Source: Gammaproteobacteria bacterium (GTDB lineage: Bacteria; Pseudomonadota; Gammaproteobacteria; SZUA-229). From it: a stretch of 64,000 bases of DNA. The position numbers and the translations under genes are program-made. The stretch spans positions 1 to 64,000 of the forward strand of contig JAOUNI010000002.1 in NCBI GenBank assembly GCA_029881035.1, in the 5' to 3' direction. Below, piece by piece: positions 1-8,610 of the stretch; positions within the stretch are counted from its first letter, which is position 1; every line of letters begins with the position of its first letter. A model generated the notes under the pieces. It did not search any database. It saw nothing but the letters and a program-made list of their open reading frames with translations, and was not told the origin of the DNA.

Positions 1-769
1 TGTTCAGCGCGCCATAAACAATACTGTAAGTACCATTCATGGCAACGATGGCCTGCTTTGCATCACCGATTTTAAAAGCGGTAATCACGCTCTGCGGCAA
101 GCCGCCAAAGCCGCCACGAACCAGGATAACCGAAACAAAAAGTATGAGAAAAAATACGGCTTCATATTGCAGCTTAAATGGTAGAGAAAAATCAGCCTGA
201 TTACTAGCAAACGACAAAACACGCTGCAAAATGAATATCAGCCCCAGCATGGTAATAAAACCAATCAATATGCTGGCCAGAATAAAAATACCGTGGTGCG
301 TAATGGCTGTCATCAGCAAGCCTGAGGCATCTGCAACCACGTCACGCATTTCATAACTAACATGGCGCCCTGCATCAACAAAGTACATGGCATCACTGGT
401 TTGCAGTGACATCTCTACGATCAAGGCTAACAGGAATAGCGTTTTTGCAGAGCGTGAAAACTGGTTTTTATCCGAGAGCGCAAACTGATATCGGCTTAAT
501 CGGTAATACAGCCATAAGCCCAAACACATCAGTAGCGAGATCATCGCTGCCGAGGCCAGATCGAATCTCAGCCCCCAGAATGCGGCATATAACATGTCGC
601 TCCACGACATCTCACCGATACTGCTCTGGTTGTAGACAAAAAAGACAATCTTAAAAACAAAACCTGTGATTGTTAATGCAAACAGACTCGCCAGATAAAA
701 CAGCAATAATCCACGTGAGCTTTTATGCCAGGCAGGCGACAGGCTTGCGGTGTTAATTATAATTTTCAT
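1..769 (-). CDS. LTA synthase-like / phosphoglycerol transferase membrane protein, N-terminal part (cut by window edge)
   Basis: Reading from an ATG at 767-769 toward position 1 gives 256 open codons with no stop, so the gene continues beyond the window. The visible part is a membrane domain with about five hydrophobic segments (for example around residues 20-45, 60-75, 100-115, 150-180 and 200-220). It ends in a stretch RGGFGGLPQSVITAF followed by AIVAMNGTYSIVYGAL, which resembles the region just before the extracellular sulfatase-like domain of the LtaS/MdoB family. Those enzymes transfer phosphoglycerol-type groups on the outer face of the inner membrane. The catalytic domain lies outside the window, so the call rests on the membrane half only. 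It is divergent from argA. Confidence 0.55.
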   Translation of the reverse strand, partial: MKIIINTASLSPAWHKSSRGLLLFYLASLFALTITGFVFKIVFFVYNQSSIGEMSWSDMLYAAFWGLRFDLASAAMISLLMCLGLWLYYRLSRYQFALSDKNQFSRSAKTLFLLALIVEMSLQTSDAMYFVDAGRHVSYEMRDVVADASGLLMTAITHHGIFILASILIGFITMLGLIFILQRVLSFASNQADFSLPFKLQYEAVFFLILFVSVILVRGGFGGLPQSVITAFKIGDAKQAIVAMNGTYSIVYGALN

Positions 770-1019
770 GAAGGCTGCAATAAACTAATTAGAATTTATC
801 AGCGACAGCACTTTCTGAAGCAGCGCCCGACCCGACGTCTACGCCCCCATCTACAGCCATTGAGGGGAAATTGCGTTTATTATCATTGTCCATCGGAATA
901 TTCCCTGGTTATATATATTCGAGCAGTGTATTCAAGTAAGATAATTTTGTGTGTATCGCCACGCGAAAGCACATATATTACAATCTAACGAGTGTTTTTA
1001 GGACCGGTAGCTCAAAAAA
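770..1019. other. Intergenic region between divergent genes
   Basis: About 250 bases separate the membrane protein gene (minus) from argA (plus). The stretch is AT-rich and includes an alternating TA run near 910-918. I see no convincing ARG box, terminator or small gene. Confidence 0.4.
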
Positions 1020-2354
1020 ATGGCGAATAACAGAATAAATTCCGATCACGTTGACTGGTTTAGAGCCGCAGCACCCTACATCCATACCCATCGTGGCAGT
1101 ACCTTTGTTATCCTGTTTGGTGGTGAGGCGGTCGATCATCCCAGCTTTGCCCATCTGATTCATGACATTGCCCTGCTCGGCAGTATGGGCGTACGTCTGG
1201 TGCTGGTGCATGGCGCGCGCCCGCAAATCGAAAAACAATTAAAGGCGCTCGGCCTGGACTCAGACTTTTCCAATGAGTTGCGCGTCACCCCCGCCGAAAA
1301 CATGGCCGGTGTCGAACAGGCCGTGGGTCAGGTACGCATGGCCATCGAAGCACAGCTTTCCATGGGGCTGCCCAATACGCCAATGGCAGGCGCTGCGGTG
1401 CGCGTGGTCTCGGGTAATTTTATTACCGCGCAGCCTTATGGCATTCGTGATGGTGTTGATTTTGGCCAGACTGGCAATGTCAGAAACGTGGATGCAAAAG
1501 CCATTAGTGGCCAGCTGGAACAGAAAAATGTGGTGTTGATTTCACCCATCGGGTATTCACCCACGGGCGAAACCTTTAACCTGCGCGCCGAAGATGTCGC
1601 CACCGCCACAGCCATAGCATTGCAGGCCGACAAGCTGATCTTCATCATGGAAAATAATGGCGTCACCGATAAAGACGGCCACTTGTTGCAGCAACTCAAT
1701 CTCACTCAGGCCGAGCAGTGGCAACACGATCATGGCCAACAAAACCATGAAGATCGCCTGACGCAATCTCACCTGAATAGCGCTGCCCGCGCCTGTCGCA
1801 AAGGTGTTAAGCGTGCGCATATGATCAGCCGGGACATTGATGGCGCGCTGCTGCTGGAACTTTACAGCCGCGACGGCGTTGGCACGCTGGTCACCGCCGA
1901 CAATTATGAAGGCCTGCGTACTGCTACCATCGATGATATCGGCGGCATCATGGAACTGATCAGTCCACTGGAAGAACAGGGCGCTCTGGTTAGGCGTTCG
2001 CGCGAACAGCTAGAACTGGACATCAAATATTTTACCGTCATCGAACGTGACAGTATGATTATTGCCTGCGCGGCGCTGTTCCCATTCCCAGAGGAAAAAT
2101 CAGCCGAACTTGCTTGCCTTGCTGTGCACCCCGACTACCAACGGCAAGGTCGTGGTAATGATTTAATGGAACACATCGAATGGCAGGCACGCAAACAGCA
2201 CCTCACCGAGCTGTTCACGCTCACCACGCAAACCACACACTGGTTTCTGGAACGTGGTTTTCAGGAAGTGCCACTAGAAAAATTACCAATGAAAAAACAG
2301 TTGCTGTACAACTACCAGCGAAAATCTAAAATCCTTCACCTGACTCTAGCCTGA
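1020..2354 (+). CDS. argA: Amino-acid N-acetyltransferase (N-acetylglutamate synthase)
   Basis: This enzyme acetylates glutamate with acetyl-CoA, the first step of arginine biosynthesis in the cytoplasm. The 444-residue product matches the ArgA family in length and order. An amino-acid-kinase-like domain covers about residues 20-290 (FVILFGGEAV and LVLVHGARPQI near its start). A GNAT acetyltransferase domain covers about 300-435, with the acetyl-CoA loop QRQGRG. In this family the kinase-like domain has no kinase activity and serves arginine feedback. It is followed 8 bases later by nadC on the same strand, so the two may share a transcript. The start at 1020 gives a normal ArgA N-terminus. 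I found no clear ArgR operator upstream. Confidence 0.95.
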   Translation: MANNRINSDHVDWFRAAAPYIHTHRGSTFVILFGGEAVDHPSFAHLIHDIALLGSMGVRLVLVHGARPQIEKQLKALGLDSDFSNELRVTPAENMAGVEQAVGQVRMAIEAQLSMGLPNTPMAGAAVRVVSGNFITAQPYGIRDGVDFGQTGNVRNVDAKAISGQLEQKNVVLISPIGYSPTGETFNLRAEDVATATAIALQADKLIFIMENNGVTDKDGHLLQQLNLTQAEQWQHDHGQQNHEDRLTQSHLNSAARACRKGVKRAHMISRDIDGALLLELYSRDGVGTLVTADNYEGLRTATIDDIGGIMELISPLEEQGALVRRSREQLELDIKYFTVIERDSMIIACAALFPFPEEKSAELACLAVHPDYQRQGRGNDLMEHIEWQARKQHLTELFTLTTQTTHWFLERGFQEVPLEKLPMKKQLLYNYQRKSKILHLTLA

Positions 2355-2362
2355 TTGCAATC

Positions 2363-3208
2363 ATGCCTGCTCCTGTGTTGAACATCCCACAAAGTACGAT
2401 TGAAGATAACGTACACATGGCCTTATTCGAAGATGTAGGTGATGGTGACATAACCGCACAACTCATCCCCGAAGATGAAATTACCATCGCCACCGTGATC
2501 AGTCGTGAAGATTGTGTTCTCTGCGGCATGGACTGGTTTGAAGAAGTATTTCGTCAACTCGATGATGAAATTCTCATCGAATGGTATTTCGAAGACGGCG
2601 ATGCTCTGGAGGCAGGTCAATCCATTTGCAGCTTGAGCGGATCCGCACGCGCCATCCTCACCGGTGAAAGAACAGCACTCAATTTTATGCAAACGCTCTC
2701 CGCCACAGCAACACTTTCAGCAGCATATGCCAACGCTGTTGCTGGCACGGGAACCATAGTGCTTGATACACGTAAAACCATACCGGGACTTCGGCTAGCA
2801 CAAAAATATGCTGTCAGTTGTGGTGGCTGCCAAAACCACCGCATTGGTTTATATGATGCCATTCTGATCAAAGAAAACCACATACTAGCCTGTGGTAGCA
2901 TTCAACAGGCGATTGAAGAAGCACGTTTCCATAATCCCGAAATGGAAATTGAAATTGAAGTTGAAAGTATCGATGAATTAAACCAGGCACTGGCCGCTGA
3001 TGCTGATCGTGTTTTACTGGATAATTTTACTAACAAGCAACTTAAACAAGCAGTGAAGATTTGTGATGGGAAAATTCCACTGGAAGCTTCAGGCAATGTT
3101 ACGCTGAATAATATCCGTGAAATCGCGCTCACCGGTGTTAATTTCATTTCCACCGGGGCATTAACCAAGGATATTAAAGCCATCGATTTATCCATGCGTT
3201 TTTCCTGA
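2363..3208 (+). CDS. nadC: Nicotinate-nucleotide pyrophosphorylase (carboxylating), quinolinate phosphoribosyltransferase
   Basis: This enzyme converts quinolinate and PRPP to nicotinate mononucleotide, CO2 and pyrophosphate in de novo NAD synthesis. The 281-residue product has the family length. It shows the signature blocks GERTALNFMQTLSATAT, LDTRKTIPGLRLAQKYAV and GGCQNHRIGLYDAILIKENH, which supply the basic residues that hold quinolinate and PRPP. The C-terminal barrel blocks EIEVES and LLDNF, and the ASGNVTLNNI strand, are also present. It lies 8 bases after argA and 29 bases before the acyltransferase. No nadA or nadB is in this window. Confidence 0.96.
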   Translation: MPAPVLNIPQSTIEDNVHMALFEDVGDGDITAQLIPEDEITIATVISREDCVLCGMDWFEEVFRQLDDEILIEWYFEDGDALEAGQSICSLSGSARAILTGERTALNFMQTLSATATLSAAYANAVAGTGTIVLDTRKTIPGLRLAQKYAVSCGGCQNHRIGLYDAILIKENHILACGSIQQAIEEARFHNPEMEIEIEVESIDELNQALAADADRVLLDNFTNKQLKQAVKICDGKIPLEASGNVTLNNIREIALTGVNFISTGALTKDIKAIDLSMRFS

Positions 3209-3237
3209 ATACCTCTGAAATCATTGCCCCAGCTTTC

Positions 3238-4014
3238 ATGAAGACAGTGAAGACTCGCATCCGAATTATTTATCGCAGCTCCTTTTTATTTGCCATCATT
3301 ATTGCTGGCTTTCTGTTCACCGTATTTTTTCAGCAAGGTAACATGCCACGTCAAAGCCTCGGTGCAAAACTGACCCAGTGGTGGCACAAGCGCATACTCA
3401 AAACACTCGATATAAAACTTTCCATACATGGTACACCTACTAACAGCGCCACTTTATTTGTCGCCAACCATCTTTCCTGGCTCGACATCCACTTAATCGG
3501 CAGCCATATCCCGGTACATTTTTTATCCAAGGCAGAAGTCAAAGACTGGCCAGTCTTTGGCTGGTTGGCCAGTAAAGCAGGTACCCTCTACATACCACGC
3601 GGCAGAAAACACGCATCGGCGCAAGCCAATATTATTATGCAACAGACATTGTTGGATGACCGACATGTCGTGCTATTTCCGGAAGCCACAACCTCCAATG
3701 GCAATATCAAACGGTTTCACAGCCGTCTCATGCAAAGCGCGATAGATGCACAATGTCTACTGCAACCTATCGCAATTCTTTATCCAGATAGCAATGGCAA
3801 CACGGTACATGAAGCTGTTTTATATGTAGACGATACTACTTTTATACAATCTGCAAAAAATATCATAGCCACGAAAAACCTGAATGCAGAATTGTATTTT
3901 CTTGAACCCATCGAAACACAAAACAAAAACCGCGATGAACTGGCGCGTTATGCAGAAGAGCAAGTGAAATCTTTATTTAAAGAGACTAAATATCAGCTGA
4001 CTGACAGAGCATAA
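3238..4014 (+). CDS. 1-acyl-sn-glycerol-3-phosphate acyltransferase (PlsC-type) family protein
   Basis: This is a 258-residue lysophospholipid acyltransferase-like protein. A hydrophobic N-terminal anchor spans about residues 14-31. The catalytic HX4D motif is intact (H78 to D83 in ANHLSWLD). A second block, FPEATTSNG at 147-155, corresponds to the FPEGT(R/T)S motif, with Ala where Gly is usual. YIPRGR at 118-123 is the expected intermediate motif. The family moves acyl chains from acyl-ACP or acyl-CoA to lysophosphatidate or lyso-ornithine lipids at the inner membrane. The FPE-TTS form resembles the OlsA-like side of the family, so the natural acceptor is uncertain. It follows nadC on the same strand. 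Confidence 0.85.
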   Translation: MKTVKTRIRIIYRSSFLFAIIIAGFLFTVFFQQGNMPRQSLGAKLTQWWHKRILKTLDIKLSIHGTPTNSATLFVANHLSWLDIHLIGSHIPVHFLSKAEVKDWPVFGWLASKAGTLYIPRGRKHASAQANIIMQQTLLDDRHVVLFPEATTSNGNIKRFHSRLMQSAIDAQCLLQPIAILYPDSNGNTVHEAVLYVDDTTFIQSAKNIIATKNLNAELYFLEPIETQNKNRDELARYAEEQVKSLFKETKYQLTDRA

Positions 4015-4077
4015 TAAGGCGTGAATCGGTAAAGTCGTAGTGCTATCATTAATGAGCATCGACAGAGGAGTACAATC

Positions 4078-4893
4078 ATGTCAAAGGCTGTACAATCACA
4101 ATGCAATCATTCGACGCTATTTACTGTTTTCATTATCAATGGAAATGGTATTTTCCAGATCTACCTCAAAGATATGAATAACGAGTCGGTGACAATGATC
4201 AGCCGAAACACCAGCAATGTCGCCGGTAATGCGCCAAGCACCAATCCCGATATGAGCCCAGACGGTAAACATATCGTATTTGAACCCGCTGCAACTAACT
4301 TTACATCCTCCAATGGCCTGAAACACATTTATTATGTTGACACGAGCGTGGCGCATGCGGTTGAGCAAATAAGTCTGAGCACAACGGGTGCGCAAGCAAG
4401 CTCACCGAGTAATAACCCTTCAATCTCGAATGATGGCTCAATGATTGCCTTCGACACGGGTGCTGCTTTGAACAATACATTGGATAAAAATGGTGTCCTG
4501 GATGTTTACCTGCGAGATAGAACATTATCTTTAACAAGTCTCATCAGCGCTAACCCTAATACCAGCAATAGTGGCAATAATATTAGCGAGCAAGCTCACA
4601 TCAGCGGTAATGCAGACTACGTGGTATTTGAATCAGTGGCATCTGACCTGGTAAACAATGATACTTTGGGATTCAGAGATATTTTTGTGCGTGACCTGTC
4701 TGCCTTACCTGCAATTATTATCGACAGAGTAAATGTCCCGACATCCGGTTCCGAAGCAACCGCCAGCTCCAACCAACCCGCCATCAGTACAGATGGTCGA
4801 TACATCAGTTTTCATTCTACTGTTAAATTTACTAATGATGACATTGACACCATAAGCGATGTTTTCCGGGCACACAACAGCACACATCCATAG
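4078..4893 (+). CDS. PD40/WD40-like beta-propeller repeat protein, short
   Basis: This 271-residue product carries about four TolB-like PD40 repeats, seen as NPDMSPDGKHIVFE, NPSISNDGSMIAFD, QAHISGNADYVVFE and QPAISTDGRYISFH. Two are followed by the DIFVRD/DVYLRD strand typical of secreted calcium-rich propeller proteins. A Shine-Dalgarno-like GAGGAG lies about 8 bases before the ATG. Relatives usually have a signal peptide and six or more blades. Here no cleavable signal is evident and the blades are too few to close a propeller. The gene may be a 5'-truncated remnant with a new start, or its product may pair with another propeller. Function is unknown. Confidence 0.7.
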   Translation: MSKAVQSQCNHSTLFTVFIINGNGIFQIYLKDMNNESVTMISRNTSNVAGNAPSTNPDMSPDGKHIVFEPAATNFTSSNGLKHIYYVDTSVAHAVEQISLSTTGAQASSPSNNPSISNDGSMIAFDTGAALNNTLDKNGVLDVYLRDRTLSLTSLISANPNTSNSGNNISEQAHISGNADYVVFESVASDLVNNDTLGFRDIFVRDLSALPAIIIDRVNVPTSGSEATASSNQPAISTDGRYISFHSTVKFTNDDIDTISDVFRAHNSTHP

Positions 4894-5020
4894 AAACCAT
4901 CAGAGATTATTGCAAACAGTGAATAACTATTTGGATTGATAATAATTTTGAGGGATTGGGTACTTAAGGCGGGCGTTCAAAAAAGTTTCTCCGAAAATTC
5001 TGCAGCAAAGGCTTTAGAGA

Positions 5021-8000
5021 TTAAAGTCTGATACTACGCTGTTCATACACCAGATACACCAGTGGTATCACCAGCAATGTAAGCACGGTCGAGGCGAAGG
5101 TACCGAAGATCAGTGACACGGCGAGACCACCGAATACCGGATCAAAGGCGATGATGAAGGTGCCGAGGATGATGGCAAACGCGGTGAGCAGAATTGGCCG
5201 CAGACGTGTCATGCCGGCGGTCAGTACAGCGGCATCGAGCGTATGACCTGTACGCCGGTATTCAAGAATAAAATCGATCAGCAATAATGAATTGCGCACG
5301 ACAATACCGGCGAGCGCAATCACGCCGATCATCGAGGTGGCGGTGAAATACTGGCCCATGATGGCGTGCCCGGGCAGCACACCAATAATGGTCAACGGTA
5401 TTGCGCCCATGACGATGAGCGGGATGGCGAACGAACGGTAGTAGCCGACCAGCACCAGATAAATCAGCACTATGGCCACAGCAAAGGCCGAGCCCAAATC
5501 ACGGAACACGTCCAGCGTCAGGCGCATTTCACCATCCCAGCGCACGGCATAACCGGCACCGGTCGGATCGGACATAAAATACTGTGTCAGTTTCACACCA
5601 CCGGGCAGCGTGTTGTTTTGCAGGTAATCCCACATTTTATACACCGCATAAACCTGGCTGGTGCTAGCCAGTTCGCCGGTGACATACACCACCGGGTACT
5701 GGTCCTTGTGCAGTATCGGTTTAGGTGCAACACGTTTTTCTATGCTCGCGATGTCCGACAGCGACACCTGCCGACCCTGCGGCGTGGTGAAATAAACTTT
5801 TGATAAATCTTCCGGCCCGGTGCGATCCGCGGCAGGCACGCGAAAACGAATCGGCACCGGTTCTTTTTCGTATTCAAGATGCACCGTGCCGACATCGACA
5901 CCGGCAACGAAGGCACGTAATGTTTCGGCAATGCTGGCGGGCGCGATGCCGGTGAGCATGGCTTTTTCACGATCCACCACGATATTGTATTCAGTGAAAT
6001 CATCGGTAACAGAATCGTCGATATCGACTACGTCATCGGTGTTCGCAAACACTTCAGTGCGCAGTTGTTTGGCAATTTTTCTCAGCGTATCGTAATCAGG
6101 GCCGTACAGTTCTGCCAGTATGGTGGCGCGTACCGGTGGCCCCGGCGGATCTTCCACCAGCCTGATATTGGCGCCGGTTTTATCCGCCAGCTCGACCAGC
6201 TGCGGGCGCAGCTCGAGCGCAATATCAATCGAGGATTCATCACGCTCATGTTTGTTGGCCAGGTTAACGCGCACTTCAGCAATGTTCGGGCCGCGTTTCA
6301 AACCGGCGCCGCGCAACAGGCCATTGAAGTCGATGACACCGGGTTGACCGACGCTGGTTTCCCAGGTCTCGACCTGCGGATGCACGCGGACGATATCGCC
6401 AACCTTACGCGCAACATAATCGGTTTCTTCCAGCGTAGTGCCTTCCGGCATATCAATCGTGATCACGAAAGTATTGGTGTTATTTTTCGGCAGCATTTTG
6501 AACTGCACCCACTGGTACGCCGGCATGATCAGCACCAGCAGCATGATCAGTGCCACCGCCACAAAAAATAAATTGCGTGACAGCCGGCTGCGAATCAGCT
6601 GTTTCATCATGCGTGAATAATTGCGCTCCAGAAAACCATAATGGCTTTCATGGCCGTGCTCTTCCACTTTCAAAAAGCGGTACGCTGCCCACGGCGCCAC
6701 CGTGTAAGCAATGGCCAGCGACGCGGTCATGGCGACCAGTACGTTAAACGGAATCGGTGACATGTACGGCCCCATCATGCCGGTAACCCAGAACATCGGC
6801 AAAAAAGCGAGGATGACAGTGAACGTCGCCAGATTGGTGGGCCTGCCGATTTCGTTAATGGCACGCACCGCCGACTGCAAACGATCGACACCCTTTACGC
6901 TGTAGTGGCGATAAATATTTTCGATCACGACGATCGAGTCATCCACCAGCAGGCCCAGTGACAGGATCAACGCAAACAGGGTGATGCGATTGATGCTCTG
7001 ACCGGAAACATAACCAACCGCGAGGGTAATAAAAAGAATCAACGGAATGGTCACGGTGACGATGGAAGCTGCACGCCAGCCCAGAAAAAACACCAGCAGC
7101 ATCACCACGGTAGCAATGGCAATCGCCAGATGCTCCATCAGCGTATTGACCGCATCTTCTGCTTTGGCGCCATCATTGCGCGTAACGTCAACGCTCACAC
7201 CTTCAGGAATTGAAACTTCACGAATACGTTCAAGCTCATCAATCACCGCCTGCGCAACGCTCACCGCATTGGTGCCGGCGCGTTTGGCAATCGCGATACT
7301 GACCGCGGCTGTTTCATAATCGGCCGGCTTCTGCCCGTCAAAGGCCGGGCCGTAACCAATGCGCGACACCTGATCAATGTCCTCCGGACCATCGGTCACT
7401 TCGGCCACCTGTTTTAGATACACTGGCTTATGCTTTGACAGTGTAACGACCAGGCTGCCGACATCTTCCGCTGTTTTCAGCGCGCCGCTGGTCTGCACGG
7501 AGGTTAGCGTATTGCCACCGACAAAAGTGCCCGAAGGTACTGCACGGTTGGTGGCTTCGACCACTTTACGAATATCGTCGAGCGTGACGTTATATTTATT
7601 CATGCGCTCAAGATCGAGATTGACACTGATGGCGCGTTTGCGACCGCCGTGCACATAAGAGATTGCCGTACCTTCGACCCGCCGCAACTGTTCCAGTACA
7701 TCGTTGGCCACATGCCTGAGACTACATTCCTTCCGGCCATTGCACGATAGCGAAACCACCACGATCGGCACATCATCAACATCGGCAGGTTTGATCAGCG
7801 GTTGCAATGTGCCCGGCGGCATGTGATCAATGTTGCTCATGATGCGGTCGTACAATCGTACCAGCGCATCTTCCATATTTTCACCAACATCAAACTGCAC
7901 GCTGACCACACCGGTCGAATTCATCGCTGTGCCGTAGGTGTGATCCATGCCCGGCAGTCCCTGCAAAATAGCTTCAAGCGGCTTGATGATGAGCTGCTGT

Positions 8001-8230
8001 ATTTCTTCGGGCGAAGCGCCGGACTTTTGCACAATAACGTTCGCTGCCGGCACGACAATTTTCGGGTTCTCTTCGCGTGGCGTCATCAAAAAGGCAAACA
8101 CACCTGCGACGAAAGCAAACAGCACAATCAACAAGGTCAGTTTATTGTCGATGAAATAGGCCGCCACGCGCCCGGCGATATTTAGTTCGCTATCAGCAAC
8201 AGAAGTCTGTGGGGTATTTTGCTCGGTCAT
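5021..8230 (-). CDS. RND family efflux transporter permease
   Basis: This is a 1069-residue inner-membrane proton-driven pump of the AcrB/HAE-like RND superfamily. The first membrane helix is at about residues 28-49. It is followed by TPREENPKIVVPAANVIV, a common start of the porter domain in this subgroup. The proton-relay aspartate pair is intact (D430 and D431 in GLLVDDSIVVIEN). A second set of helices fills the last 200 residues. It is the last gene of a minus-strand operon and overlaps the small adaptor gene by 4 bases, with the TolC-like gene before that. The substrate cannot be read from the sequence. Only its adaptor is abnormal in size. Confidence 0.93.
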   Translation of the reverse strand: MTEQNTPQTSVADSELNIAGRVAAYFIDNKLTLLIVLFAFVAGVFAFLMTPREENPKIVVPAANVIVQKSGASPEEIQQLIIKPLEAILQGLPGMDHTYGTAMNSTGVVSVQFDVGENMEDALVRLYDRIMSNIDHMPPGTLQPLIKPADVDDVPIVVVSLSCNGRKECSLRHVANDVLEQLRRVEGTAISYVHGGRKRAISVNLDLERMNKYNVTLDDIRKVVEATNRAVPSGTFVGGNTLTSVQTSGALKTAEDVGSLVVTLSKHKPVYLKQVAEVTDGPEDIDQVSRIGYGPAFDGQKPADYETAAVSIAIAKRAGTNAVSVAQAVIDELERIREVSIPEGVSVDVTRNDGAKAEDAVNTLMEHLAIAIATVVMLLVFFLGWRAASIVTVTIPLILFITLAVGYVSGQSINRITLFALILSLGLLVDDSIVVIENIYRHYSVKGVDRLQSAVRAINEIGRPTNLATFTVILAFLPMFWVTGMMGPYMSPIPFNVLVAMTASLAIAYTVAPWAAYRFLKVEEHGHESHYGFLERNYSRMMKQLIRSRLSRNLFFVAVALIMLLVLIMPAYQWVQFKMLPKNNTNTFVITIDMPEGTTLEETDYVARKVGDIVRVHPQVETWETSVGQPGVIDFNGLLRGAGLKRGPNIAEVRVNLANKHERDESSIDIALELRPQLVELADKTGANIRLVEDPPGPPVRATILAELYGPDYDTLRKIAKQLRTEVFANTDDVVDIDDSVTDDFTEYNIVVDREKAMLTGIAPASIAETLRAFVAGVDVGTVHLEYEKEPVPIRFRVPAADRTGPEDLSKVYFTTPQGRQVSLSDIASIEKRVAPKPILHKDQYPVVYVTGELASTSQVYAVYKMWDYLQNNTLPGGVKLTQYFMSDPTGAGYAVRWDGEMRLTLDVFRDLGSAFAVAIVLIYLVLVGYYRSFAIPLIVMGAIPLTIIGVLPGHAIMGQYFTATSMIGVIALAGIVVRNSLLLIDFILEYRRTGHTLDAAVLTAGMTRLRPILLTAFAIILGTFIIAFDPVFGGLAVSLIFGTFASTVLTLLVIPLVYLVYEQRSIRL

Positions 8231-8610
8231 TTTTTGCCCGTTGATGTTTTTGTTAATACTGTGATCGGACTGCCATCGTGCACCGACTCCAGCTCACCCA
8301 GCACCAGCGTCTCGCCGCCGAACAAACCGCTGAGAATATCTACCTTCGTAGTGCCGGTTTTTCCCGTGCGCACCATGCGAAAACGCGCTTCCTTGTTATC
8401 CACGACAAACACACCGGGTACGCCGTTACGAATAGTCAGCGCCGCACGCGGAATCGAGATGCGGATACCATCACCAGATGCAGCAGAAATTTTCATCACC
8501 TGCCTTTCAACCACAGGCAACGTGTTTGTATTCGGATCGGCTGCGTGAATAACACCAGTATTGAGAACCAGCAACGCGGCAAACATCATCAAACAAGTGG
8601 CGCGCTTCAT
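8227..8610 (-). CDS. Mini periplasmic adaptor (C-terminal domain only) of an RND efflux system
   Basis: This is a 127-residue exported protein. A signal peptide (residues 1-23, ending GVIHA) is followed by a region that matches only the membrane-proximal end of RND membrane-fusion proteins: IPRAALTIRNGVPGVFVV, then VRTGKTGTTKVDILSGLFGGETLVLGELESVHDGSPI. Ordinary adaptors have about 350-400 residues with lipoyl, alpha-hairpin and beta-barrel domains, and none of these is present. It is translationally coupled on both sides, overlapping the TolC-like gene by 4 bases and the RND gene by 4 bases. No adaptor fragment is seen upstream of tolC, so it looks like a deliberate short form rather than a recent break. 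Confidence 0.75.
   Translation of the reverse strand: MKRATCLMMFAALLVLNTGVIHAADPNTNTLPVVERQVMKISAASGDGIRISIPRAALTIRNGVPGVFVVDNKEARFRMVRTGKTGTTKVDILSGLFGGETLVLGELESVHDGSPITVLTKTSTGKK

Noticed and set aside
890-960. Possible ARG box before argA
   Set aside because: ATTC-containing half-sites are present, but no 18-base ArgR palindrome of convincing quality.
5366-6571. Plus-strand frames of 145 and 168 codons antisense to the RND gene
   Set aside because: They lie wholly inside a well-supported gene on the other strand, and their translations resemble no family.
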